From contig CAZOZP010000015.1 of assembly GCA_964584325.1 (NCBI GenBank), positions 1-54,780 of the forward strand: a stretch of DNA of 54,780 nt. The letters are read 5' to 3'. The notes below the pieces were generated by a model. That model was not told the origin of the DNA, ran no database searches, and was given only the letters and a program-made list of their open reading frames with translations. Of this stretch, positions 8,098 through 16,800 are shown in pieces. Every line of letters starts with the position of its first letter. Positions within the stretch are counted from its first letter, which is position 1. This DNA comes from CAZOZP01 sp964584325 (lineage in GTDB: Bacteria; Bacteroidota; Ignavibacteria; Ignavibacteriales; Melioribacteraceae). The translations under genes were made by a program, and so were the position numbers.

Positions 8098-9831
8098 TTA
8101 TCTTTGTTCCGACAATATTCTCTTTCTGTCAATATAAGAAGTATGAAGTATCTCGTGCGCAATCTTACTGTTAGGCTCTTTGAAAAACTCCTTATAGATT
8201 GCAAGTACAGCTTCATTATGATGCGAAGCTCTGTTTTGCATCATTTTGTCAATTTCATAAAGAGCTTTAACGCGCTTTTTCACTTTTTCAGGTTTCTGGT
8301 GTATTGGTTGTCCGCCACCATTTATACACCCACCGGGACAAGCCATAACTTCAATAAAATGATATTTACATTCACCATTTTCAATTTCTTCAAGAATATT
8401 ACCTATATTTCCAATTCCATTTACAACAGCAAGATTTAACTTAACCCCTTCTAACTCAAGAGTGGTTTCTTTTACTGAATCAGAGCCCCTAACCGGTATA
8501 AAATCAAGATCATCCAAGTCTTTACCTGTAATAAAATAATGTGCTGTCCTTACTGCTGCTTCCATTACCCCTCCTGAAGTTCCAAATATTGCAGCAGCAC
8601 CGGTTGATTCTCCTAACGGATTATCAAATTCATCTTCTGGGAGGTCATTAAAATCCACACCAGCTATGTTAAACATCCTGACTAATTCTCTTGTAGTAAC
8701 TACAGCATCTACATCCTTAGTTCTACCAGTACCCAATTCAGGTCTATCTGATTCAAATTTCTTCACTGTACAAGGCATTACTGATACAACAAAGATATCT
8801 TCAGGATTAAGACCCATTTTTCTTGCATAATAGGATTTGATAACTGCACCTTCCATTTCGTGTGGTGATTTACAGCTAGATACATGCTTAAGCAAATTTG
8901 GTTTAATCTGCTCTATGTGCTTTATCCAGCCCGGACAACAACTTGTAAACATCGGGAGCGGTTTATTGTTTTTAATTCTGTTAATAAGCTCTGTAGCTTC
9001 TTCCATAATGGTTAGATCGGCGGCAAAGTTCGTATCAAATACTTTTCGGAACCCGAGTCTTCTTAGTCCGGTTACTAATTGTCCCGTTGCATTTGTTCCG
9101 AGTGGAAGATTATACTCTTCACCAATTGAGGCCCTTACAGCAGGAGCCACCTGGGCAATTACATACTTAGTTTTGTCGTTAATTGCGGCCATAACTTCCT
9201 TAGTACTGCTTTTTTCTCTCAGAGCTGCGGTTGGGCAGACAAGAATACACTGTCCGCATAAAATACAAGAACTTACATTCAGTCCTTTATTGAAAGGAGT
9301 AGTAACATTGCTTGAAAATCCTCTTTGAGTAAAATCAATGGCTCCAATTTTCTGGATTTCAGCACACGTCCGCACGCATCTACCGCAAAGAATACACTTT
9401 GCCGGATCACGCTCCATGGAAGCAGAAGAAATATCTAATTTATGACCCTTCTTTTCTCCAACATATCTATGTTCTCTAACAGAATATTTTTCTGCTAAAT
9501 CCTGAAGTTCGCAATTTTTGTTTCTCACACAAATCAGACAATCCTGTGGATGGTTTTCAATGAGAAGTTCCACTATCGTTTTTCTTGCTTTACGAACCCT
9601 TGGAGAATTTGTGTCTATCTTCATTCCTTGTGCAACAGGATAAGCACATGAAGGAGTAAGTCCTCTCATACCTTCTACTTCTACAACACAAAGCCTGCAA
9701 GCACCCGTTGGGAATAAGTCCTTCATGTGGCATAGTGTTGGTATATGAATTCCAACCGATTTTGCGGCTTCAAGAATTGTCATATTCTCTTCAGCTTTTA
9801 CATTTACATTATTTATAGTCAGTTCAACCAT
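8098..9831 (-). CDS. hydA: [FeFe] hydrogenase catalytic subunit HydA (set 2)
   Basis: Second HydA (577 aa) with the same architecture as set 1: N-terminal [2Fe-2S] domain, HPQDCLIC His/Cys cluster site, two [4Fe-4S] motifs (CILCGRC, CILCGQC), and an H-cluster domain with canonical TSCCPGW (about 296-302), MPCTVKKFE (about 352) and VMACPGGC (about 496). All H-cluster Cys ligands and the proton-relay Cys are present. The reading frame is open to 9900, but that start lies inside hydB2. The ATG at 9831 follows GGAGAAG directly and begins the expected MVELTINN ferredoxin strand, so it is chosen. The complete motifs and the long HydB upstream fit a typical bifurcating HydABC. Confidence 0.94.
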   Translation of the reverse strand: MVELTINNVNVKAEENMTILEAAKSVGIHIPTLCHMKDLFPTGACRLCVVEVEGMRGLTPSCAYPVAQGMKIDTNSPRVRKARKTIVELLIENHPQDCLICVRNKNCELQDLAEKYSVREHRYVGEKKGHKLDISSASMERDPAKCILCGRCVRTCAEIQKIGAIDFTQRGFSSNVTTPFNKGLNVSSCILCGQCILVCPTAALREKSSTKEVMAAINDKTKYVIAQVAPAVRASIGEEYNLPLGTNATGQLVTGLRRLGFRKVFDTNFAADLTIMEEATELINRIKNNKPLPMFTSCCPGWIKHIEQIKPNLLKHVSSCKSPHEMEGAVIKSYYARKMGLNPEDIFVVSVMPCTVKKFESDRPELGTGRTKDVDAVVTTRELVRMFNIAGVDFNDLPEDEFDNPLGESTGAAAIFGTSGGVMEAAVRTAHYFITGKDLDDLDFIPVRGSDSVKETTLELEGVKLNLAVVNGIGNIGNILEEIENGECKYHFIEVMACPGGCINGGGQPIHQKPEKVKKRVKALYEIDKMMQNRASHHNEAVLAIYKEFFKEPNSKIAHEILHTSYIDRKRILSEQR

Positions 9832-9850
9832 AACTTCTCCGGAATAAAGA

Positions 9851-11836
9851 TTATTGAATATTAACGGCACCAAGTCTGCAAGTTTCAATACACATACCAC
9901 ATTTAATACATTTATCTTGCATAATTAAATGAGGCTGAGCCTTTTCACCGATTATAGCATCCCCCGGGCAGCGTTTCAAACACAACCCACAACCTGAACA
10001 TATATCCGAATTTATTGAATATACAAGGAGTTCTTTACATACACCTGCCGGACAAGTGCGCTCGAAAAGATGTGCTTCGTATTCATCACGAAAATATCTT
10101 AATCCGGATAAAACTGGATTTGGAGCCGTCTGCCCCAATCCGCAAAGTGATGTATCTTTAATAACTTCAGCAAGTCTCTGCAGATGTATCATTCCTTTGA
10201 ACCTTAGAAGATCATCGTAATTTCCTTCAGAATCTTTGTAACTGCAAGGTATTCTTTCTATAATCTCAAGCATTCTTTTTGTACCTTCGCGACAGGGAAC
10301 ACATTTACCACAAGATTCATTAGTAATAAAATTCAGAAAGAACTTAGCCACATCAACCATACAGGTATCTTCGTCCATTACGACAAATCCACCAGAACCC
10401 ATCATAGCACCAACGGATTTCAGGGATTCATAGTCAACCGGAGTATTCATTACGCTATCGGGAAGACACCCCCCCGAAGGTCCTCCAATTTGAACTGCTT
10501 TAAATCGCTTATTATCAGGGATTCCTCCGCCAACGTCAAAAACCATCTCTTCCAGAGTCAATCCCATTGGAATTTCAACGAGACCGCAGTTTTTTATTTT
10601 TCCGCTCAAAGCAAATACTTTAGTCCCTTTGCTTGATTCAGTCCCTGTTGAAGAAAACCAAGCTGCGCCTTTATTGATAATCGAACAAATATTAGCAATA
10701 GTTTCAACATTATTAATAACTGTAGGTTTGCCCCAAAGACCTGAATCAGCCGGATATGGAGGTCTGGGTTTGGGCATTCCTCTTTTCCCTTCAATCGAAG
10801 CAATCAGTGCAGTTTCTTCACCACAGACGAATGCACCTGCGCCCTTTTTTATTTTTAAATCAAAACTAAATCCGCTTTTAAGTATGTTCGAACCCATTAA
10901 TCCATATTTCTTACATATCTCTATTGCATTTTCAAGTCTTTTTATTGCCAAAGGGTATTCTGCTCTGCAATATATATACCCATAATTAGCTCCTATAGAG
11001 TATCCACCTATCAGCATACCTTCAATTATTCTGAAAGGATCACTCTCAAGAACTGATCTGTCCATAAAAGCACCGGGGTCCCCTTCGTCTGCATTACATA
11101 TTATGTATTTAACCGGTGATTTCTTTGAGGCTGCAATTTCCCATTTTTTTCCTGTCGGAAATCCTCCGCCCCCTCTTCCTCTTAGTCCGCTGCCTATAAT
11201 TTCATTTACAACTTCATTTGGCTTCATAATTCGTAATGATTTATCCAACGCCCTAAACCCTCCGGCAGCAATGTATTCATCAATTGATTCCGGATTTATT
11301 ATCCCACAGTTTTCCAAAACAACCTTAACCTGTTTCTTAAAAAAGGGAATCTGGTTTATTTCTGTTATGTCAAGATTATTTGGCTGATGACTGGCCAATA
11401 CCCTTTCTCTCATTACTCCTTTTTCAAGGATAGTTTTTGTAAGAAGCGCAGGAACATCTTTCACTGAAACTTGACTATATACAATTCTTGCTCCATCAGG
11501 CATTTTAATATCAACAATCGGTTCAACAGCACAATATCCGACACAGCCAACTGGTATAATATCCGCTTCAATTTCGAGCCTGCCAAGTTCCTGTTCAATT
11601 TTTTCTTTTACTTTATTTGCACCTGATGCCAATCCACATGTTCCCATTCCAATAAATATCAATGGCTTGGAATGAATTTCGTACCGCAATTTACGATTGA
11701 AATTCAAAATTAAATCATGGCATTCATCATCTTGATGGCATAGCGGACCACCACTGCAGCAGGCAATGAATTGCTCGCAAGGATTTTCACTTGAATGAGT
11801 ACATTTTTCGCGGCAAAGCTCTAAAAAGTTTTTCAT
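9851..11836 (-). CDS. hydB: NADH-binding hydrogenase subunit HydB, long form (set 2)
   Basis: Long HydB/HndC-type flavoprotein (661 aa). Order: Cys-rich N-terminal segment (seven Cys between residues 8 and 39), thioredoxin-like [2Fe-2S] domain (Cys67, Cys98, Cys102), NuoF-like FMN/NADH domain (GRGGGGFPTGKKW 220-232, CNADEGDPG, AFVCGEETALIASIEG), [4Fe-4S] site SCGKCVPCR (508-516), and a C-terminal 2x[4Fe-4S] ferredoxin domain (CSGCGLC, CIKCGMC; 613-653). This full set is found in electron-bifurcating NADH/ferredoxin hydrogenases, where HydB holds the bifurcating flavin. The start overlaps the hydC2 stop by 4 bp with GGTGGAG upstream. Confidence 0.94.
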   Translation of the reverse strand: MKNFLELCREKCTHSSENPCEQFIACCSGGPLCHQDDECHDLILNFNRKLRYEIHSKPLIFIGMGTCGLASGANKVKEKIEQELGRLEIEADIIPVGCVGYCAVEPIVDIKMPDGARIVYSQVSVKDVPALLTKTILEKGVMRERVLASHQPNNLDITEINQIPFFKKQVKVVLENCGIINPESIDEYIAAGGFRALDKSLRIMKPNEVVNEIIGSGLRGRGGGGFPTGKKWEIAASKKSPVKYIICNADEGDPGAFMDRSVLESDPFRIIEGMLIGGYSIGANYGYIYCRAEYPLAIKRLENAIEICKKYGLMGSNILKSGFSFDLKIKKGAGAFVCGEETALIASIEGKRGMPKPRPPYPADSGLWGKPTVINNVETIANICSIINKGAAWFSSTGTESSKGTKVFALSGKIKNCGLVEIPMGLTLEEMVFDVGGGIPDNKRFKAVQIGGPSGGCLPDSVMNTPVDYESLKSVGAMMGSGGFVVMDEDTCMVDVAKFFLNFITNESCGKCVPCREGTKRMLEIIERIPCSYKDSEGNYDDLLRFKGMIHLQRLAEVIKDTSLCGLGQTAPNPVLSGLRYFRDEYEAHLFERTCPAGVCKELLVYSINSDICSGCGLCLKRCPGDAIIGEKAQPHLIMQDKCIKCGMCIETCRLGAVNIQ

Positions 11837-12312
11837 ACTCCACCAGCCTTTTCTTTCAGCAATTCTGCCTTTCGGTATTTGTTAATTATCTTCGGAACTT
11901 CTGCAGTAGTAATTCTTCCATAATATTCATCATTTACATTAATCACCGGCGCAATACTGCAAGCCCCCATACAAGCAACAGTTTCAAGCGTGAAGAGCTT
12001 ATCTTTCGTTGTTTGCCCGGCCTTGATATTAAGTTCAAATTCAAGTGCGGTTAATATGTTAACTGAATTTTTTACATGACAAGCTGTCCCACGGCATACC
12101 CTCACTATATTCTTACCAAGAGGAGTTAATCTGAACTGATTATAAAACGTAGCTACACCGTAAACACTGCTTAAAGGAAGTTTTAAATGATCCGCGGTTT
12201 CTTGAAGTGTGTCTTCAGATAAATATCCGTACACGGATTGAATGTCCTGAAGTATGGCAATTAGATTACTTCTGTCGCCTTCGGGATAAACATTAAAAAT
12301 GTGGTTATGCAT
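11833..12312 (-). CDS. hydC: hydrogenase [2Fe-2S] subunit HydC, NuoE-like (set 2)
   Basis: NuoE/HydC-family protein of 159 residues with cluster ligands Cys73/Cys78 (VCRGTAC) and Cys114/Cys118 (ACMGAC). It is the first gene of the hydrogenase run. An AGG lies 6 nt before the ATG, and the stop overlaps the hydB2 start. It should bind HydB2 and HydA2 in the trimeric enzyme. It is a distant paralogue of the set-1 HydC rather than a recent copy, since the two differ at most positions outside the cluster motifs. Confidence 0.93.
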   Translation of the reverse strand: MHNHIFNVYPEGDRSNLIAILQDIQSVYGYLSEDTLQETADHLKLPLSSVYGVATFYNQFRLTPLGKNIVRVCRGTACHVKNSVNILTALEFELNIKAGQTTKDKLFTLETVACMGACSIAPVINVNDEYYGRITTAEVPKIINKYRKAELLKEKAGGV

Positions 12313-12366
12313 AAAAAACCTATATTAGTTAAAGGCATTTGTAATTACTTCTATAGATTTACAAAA

Positions 12367-12466
12367 ATAATATAAATATCATAATTTAACCGATAATTTT
12401 TTCGCTATTTGATAATTTATTTAGAATATTTAATATAATATATTCGGAATTATTTATCCGCTATTT
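12367..12466 (-). promoter_or_regulatory. upstream region of the hydrogenase operon with a repeated element
   Basis: Very AT-rich leader. A possible promoter has -35 TTATCG (12391-12396), an 18-bp spacer and -10 TATTAT (12367-12372). The -35 box is poor, as at activated promoters. Upstream, AAATAGCG occurs twice on the minus strand (12403-12410 and 12459-12466), each followed by a similar A/T stretch. GAATAT and ATATTC form an inverted repeat at 12424-12445. These may be regulator sites for the phosphorelay encoded in the operon, but this rests only on pattern. Confidence 0.3.
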
Positions 12467-12490
12467 AGGCAAAAGGACGCTATAAGAGCA

Positions 12491-12531
12491 AAAAAAAAGA
12501 GAAATCTCGCCTTGAACAAGATTTCTCTTTT
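12491..12531 (-). terminator. intrinsic terminator after purE
   Basis: A perfect 10-bp stem (AGAGAAATCT at 12498-12507 with AGATTTCTCT at 12519-12528) is followed on the minus strand by a run of eight T. It lies 18 bp past the purE stop codon and separates purE from the hydrogenase promoter region. Confidence 0.85.
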
Positions 12532-12548
12532 ACAATACAATCATTCTT

Positions 12549-13037
12549 CTAATAATTCAGCGTTTTATTTTTTTTCATAGAATCTTCAGCCATTTTCACT
12601 TTATACTCTTGAAGTAATTTCTGAAGACTTTCATCTGAGGTAGCAATTATTTTCAGAGCTAATAATGCAGCATTTTTTGCTCCATCCACTGCTACAGTTG
12701 CAACAGGAATTCCTGAAGGCATCTGAACTATTGACAAAAGTGAATCAATCCCGTTAAGTTTTGAATTAATCGGAACCCCAATTACCGGAAGAATCGTATG
12801 AGCAGCGGTAACTCCCGGTAAATGAGCTGCCCCACCTGCTGCTGCTATAATTACTTTCAATCCTCGATCGAATGCACTTTTAGCATATTCACCATGTTCA
12901 TCCGGTGTTCTGTGTGCTGAAAGTACTTTCACTTCAAACGGCACCTTAAACTCTCTAAATACTTCAATTGAAGCTTTCATTACCGGGAGATCCGAATCAC
13001 TTCCCATTATTATACCGACCAGCGGTTTGTTTTCCAT
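12549..13037 (-). CDS. purE: N5-carboxyaminoimidazole ribonucleotide mutase PurE
   Basis: Class I PurE (162 aa, normal length), which converts N5-CAIR to CAIR in purine synthesis. The family motifs are present: GSDSD near the N-terminus, SAHRTPDE (about 41-48), and the glycine-rich AAAGGAAHLPG loop (about 65-75). AGGAG precedes the ATG. purK is not adjacent. The gene follows the DUF2807-like lipoprotein gene by 14 bp and is probably co-transcribed with it. A strong terminator follows. Confidence 0.96.
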   Translation of the reverse strand: MENKPLVGIIMGSDSDLPVMKASIEVFREFKVPFEVKVLSAHRTPDEHGEYAKSAFDRGLKVIIAAAGGAAHLPGVTAAHTILPVIGVPINSKLNGIDSLLSIVQMPSGIPVATVAVDGAKNAALLALKIIATSDESLQKLLQEYKVKMAEDSMKKNKTLNY

Positions 13038-13051
13038 TATCTCTCCTTTTG

Positions 13052-13699
13052 TTATTTCTTGTTTATTGATCCTACACCTGATACATTTGTTTTAATTTTC
13101 GGTGGATTTCCGTAATAATCAATATTTCCGACACCAGACACTTGTGCATTTAAGGATTGAGCAGCAAAAACAATGGCATTTGATGCTCCGGAAATATCAA
13201 TATTAACAATTTCGGCCTTAAGTTCCCCTGCCTTTAGGTCAGCTGCTCCTGAGATATTTACTTCGAATTTTTCCGTCCGTCCGAATAATTCAATAGAACT
13301 AGCTCCACTGCAGTTCACCATCAGGTCATCATTGTTTATATCTGTAACCAACAAACTACTTGCACCTGATGATTCTATCGATTTTAGATCCCCAACTGTT
13401 ATTACAAGTTTGATTTCTTTTCTTGGAGATACACTTTTCTTTGTATAAACCTGTAATTTACCGTCTTTAACTTTAACAGCTATCAGCGGTATAATATTAT
13501 CTTCGGCTATAATCTTCAATGACGGATTTGCTCCACATTCAATTTCTGCCAAAAATGACCCGCTAAGATCGATTGCCTCGAACTTAGGGACTGTTCTTAT
13601 TTCTTCTCGGATTTTTCCGGATCCTTTCACTCCGCCCCAATTTATACAACCTGTAAAAAGAACAAACCCAATAATTGTTGTAAAGAATAGATTTTTCAT
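13052..13699 (-). CDS. DUF2807-like (GIN domain) lipoprotein
   Basis: Predicted lipoprotein of 215 residues. The N-terminus is a short hydrophobic signal followed by a lipobox ending in Cys18 (LFTGC). The rest is a repetitive beta-rich domain with recurring 'SGAS' and 'SGVG' turns (for example SGASSLL, SGASSIE, SGVGSINKK), typical of the putative adhesin-head DUF2807/GIN family common in Bacteroidota relatives. The function of the family is not established. It probably sits at the outer membrane or periplasm. Its linkage to purE looks incidental. Confidence 0.8.
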   Translation of the reverse strand: MKNLFFTTIIGFVLFTGCINWGGVKGSGKIREEIRTVPKFEAIDLSGSFLAEIECGANPSLKIIAEDNIIPLIAVKVKDGKLQVYTKKSVSPRKEIKLVITVGDLKSIESSGASSLLVTDINNDDLMVNCSGASSIELFGRTEKFEVNISGAADLKAGELKAEIVNIDISGASNAIVFAAQSLNAQVSGVGNIDYYGNPPKIKTNVSGVGSINKK

Positions 13700-13800
13700 A
13701 ACCGTTCCTTTTTTTTAAGATAGTCAGGTCTTAAGACGATATTGAAAGAATAAAGTTTTATTTGATAATAAAAATAATATTTTTGTTAGATAAATTCTTC

Positions 13801-13830
13801 TTGATGATTTAAATTCATTTCCGATAATAT
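13801..13830 (+). promoter_or_regulatory. sigma-70-type promoter of the AAA/ABC operon
   Basis: TTGATG (13801-13806), an 18-bp spacer and TAATAT (13825-13830) lie about 22 bp before the TTG start codon of the AAA gene, leaving a short leader that includes GGAG at 13844-13847. Pattern match only. Confidence 0.45.
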
Positions 13831-13852
13831 AATAATAAAATACGGAGTCTGT

Positions 13853-16800
13853 TTGAATTCAGTTAATTTTTCAGAAAGCATTCAAAAATTACAAACCGAA
13901 ATCAAAAAAGGCAAATACAAAAATGCGCTTGATATAAGTGAGTCTCTCATTAGATTGGGTTTTATTGATTCAACCTTGTGCATTTTACATTCTATCGCCC
14001 TAATAGGCACAAACTCACCTGAAAAGGCACTTGATTATGCTAATCTTGCAGTTGATCTAGACAAAAATTCAGTAGAAGCATATCTGAATAGGTCAGAAAT
14101 TTTAGCAAAAATAAATATATTTCCCGGTTCTTTAATGGATGTTGACAATGCTTTAAAGAGATTACAATTCCAATACAATAAATCTTTGTATTTACGAATT
14201 AAACACCTTGCAGCTTTAGATAAACTATCAGAAGCTGAGGAAGAATTCAGGAAATATGCTGAAGACCCCTTGTCAAGAGAAGAGGACAAGTCTCACTTAA
14301 GGAAAGTTCTTATATTGTCTGAAAAGTATAATGAATCTAAGCTTGTAAATTCTGAACCGGGGATGTTCAATCCGGTTAAAGACGCCGTGTGGGCTTTCAG
14401 TAAAAACGAATACTGGCTTTCATTGAAAATAAGTTTTAATTTTCGAAAACACTCTTCTGACAATAATCCTAAAATAGCAGATGAACTTTCGCTAATTGAA
14501 CTTAAATCTCTCATTAACTTATTTCAATTCAATCCGGCAGAAGAATTTTTAGAAGAACTGGTGAAGAAGAACCCAGAGAATAACGAATACCTGGAATTGA
14601 AGAATCTTATTAAGGAAATGAAACCTGACAATTCATCAATAGAATCGAGTAATATTCTGGTTGATGAATCCGGTGGACACCTTGATGAACCTGAAATTAT
14701 TTCAGTATCTATGTTTGAAGCCTTTAATGAATCTGTTGATAAAGCTCGTGAATATCTTTCTGTTTTTGATGTACAATCTATCAAATATCCCGGAGCAGAA
14801 TTCCAAATGCTAAATCCTTACCATAAAATAAAAGATTACAGAATTAAAGGCCATTCAGTTTGGTATCTTAATGATTTTGAAATTGGCACAAACGGTTTTG
14901 ATTTTCTTATAAGCAGTGATTGGGAAAAGTTTCAAATAGTACAAACTTGGGGTTCGGAACAACTCAATTTCTGGAAAAAAGGCAAAGGTCGGATAGAACT
15001 ATATATTGAAGATTTTAAAGTATATGAACATGAATTCGTAATAGGCTCCAGAAAGGAAAAATTAAAAGCTCACTCGTCAGAAGCAACGTTATCGACTCCA
15101 AAAAAGGCCGAACTAAAGACTTCTGAAGAATCTATTGATGAATTACTTGTAAAGCTAAACAGCCTTACGGGACTTCAAAGCATAAAAAACTCAGTGAAAG
15201 ATTTTGTGGACTATCTGGCTTTCCTTAAGGAAAGAGAGAAAGCCGGATTGAGATTCAAAGAAAATATTTCGATAAATACCATTTTTCTTGGTAATCCCGG
15301 AACCGGAAAAACAACTGTTGCAAGACTTATGGGTAAAATATACAAGGCGATGAATCTCCTCCCTTCGGGACATTTAGTGGAAGTTGATCGTGCTGCATTA
15401 GTCGGACAGTATATCGGAGAAACGGCTCAAAAAACTGAAAAAGTCATACAATCTGCTATGGGCGGTGTTCTTTTCATTGATGAAGCTTATTCTCTTTTTA
15501 AAAAAGATAATTCTACGGATTTTGGCAGAGAGGCAATCGATATTCTTCTTAAAAGAATGGAAGATAATAGAGGCGGTTTTGCAGTAATAGTAGCAGGATA
15601 TCCGGCGGAGATGGAAGAATTCCTTAATGCCAATCCGGGCTTAAGATCACGATTTTCACACAGTTTCAGTTTTGAAGACTACACCCCCGATGAACTACTT
15701 AAAATTATAACCGTTATGTTGGGAACAGAAGATTATAAAATGTCAACGGAAGCATCAGAGTTTCTTTTGAAGGAATTAATTGAAATTTACAGGAAAAGAG
15801 ATCAAAGCTTCGGAAACGGACGTTATTGCCGGCAATTAGTTGAAAACCTGAAAGTAATTCATGGAAAGAAATATATACGAAATTCAGCAAGTAACACAGA
15901 AAATGAAAGTTTGACTGACATCGGTCTTGTAAGTGTTAAAGAGGCATTCCAAAAGTCGGAATTTTCGGAAACATTCATACCTGTTAATGAAGACATGCTT
16001 GAAGAAGCTTTGGCCGAATTAGAATCACTTATAGGTCTTAAAGAAGTTAAAAAAGAAGTTAATTCAATTGTTAAGCTTGCCCGATATTATTCATCCCGAA
16101 AAGAAAGAAACGAGCTTCTTTTTTCTAACCATTTTCTGTTTATCGGAAATCCGGGAACAGGAAAAACAACAGTTGCAAGAATAATAAGTAGAATTTTCTG
16201 CTCTCTCGGAGTACTACCGAAAGGTCATCTGGTGGAAACTGACCGCGAGGGACTGGTTTCAGGATATGTAGGACAAACCGGCATAAAAACAAAATCTGTG
16301 ATAGATAAATCGATTGGTGGAACATTATTTATTGATGAGGCATACGCCCTTGTAAGGGGAAAGGATTCGAATGACTTTGGAAAGGAAGCTCTTGATATCC
16401 TTGTTAAAAGAATGGAAGACGGCAGGGGTAAATTTATTGTAATTGCTGCAGGCTATTCTGATGAAATGGATGAATTCCTTAAATCAAATTCCGGTCTGCA
16501 GTCACGATTTTCAAAAGTATTCCGTTTTGACGACTATACACCAGAACAACTGACTAGTCTAACATATTCCGAACTTGGAAAAGAATCTATTATTCTTGAT
16601 CCGAATGCTTCCCACATGCTTTTTTCATATTACGAATCATTATATAAAAGCCGAGGGAAATCTTTTGGCAATATTAGACTGGTTCGCAACATTGTTGAAT
16701 ATATTAAGACATACTCATTACTTAGAGCCGCTGATGAAAGGACTGAGTCAGAAGGAAGTAAAAAATTAAACGAAACCAATCTGAAAGACATACTATACGG

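Noticed and set aside
9832..9900. N-terminal extension of hydA2 to 9900
   Set aside because: It would overlap hydB2 by 50 bp and has no ribosome site; ATG 9831 has GGAGAAG and the family N-terminus.
207..12312. Recent duplication of hydABC
   Set aside because: The two sets differ in HydB domain content and across most residues, so they look like old paralogues or separate acquisitions rather than a tandem copy.
13728..13737. GTCTTAAGAC palindrome upstream of the DUF2807-like gene
   Set aside because: A 10-base palindrome is expected by chance in a window this size, and there is no clear promoter next to it.
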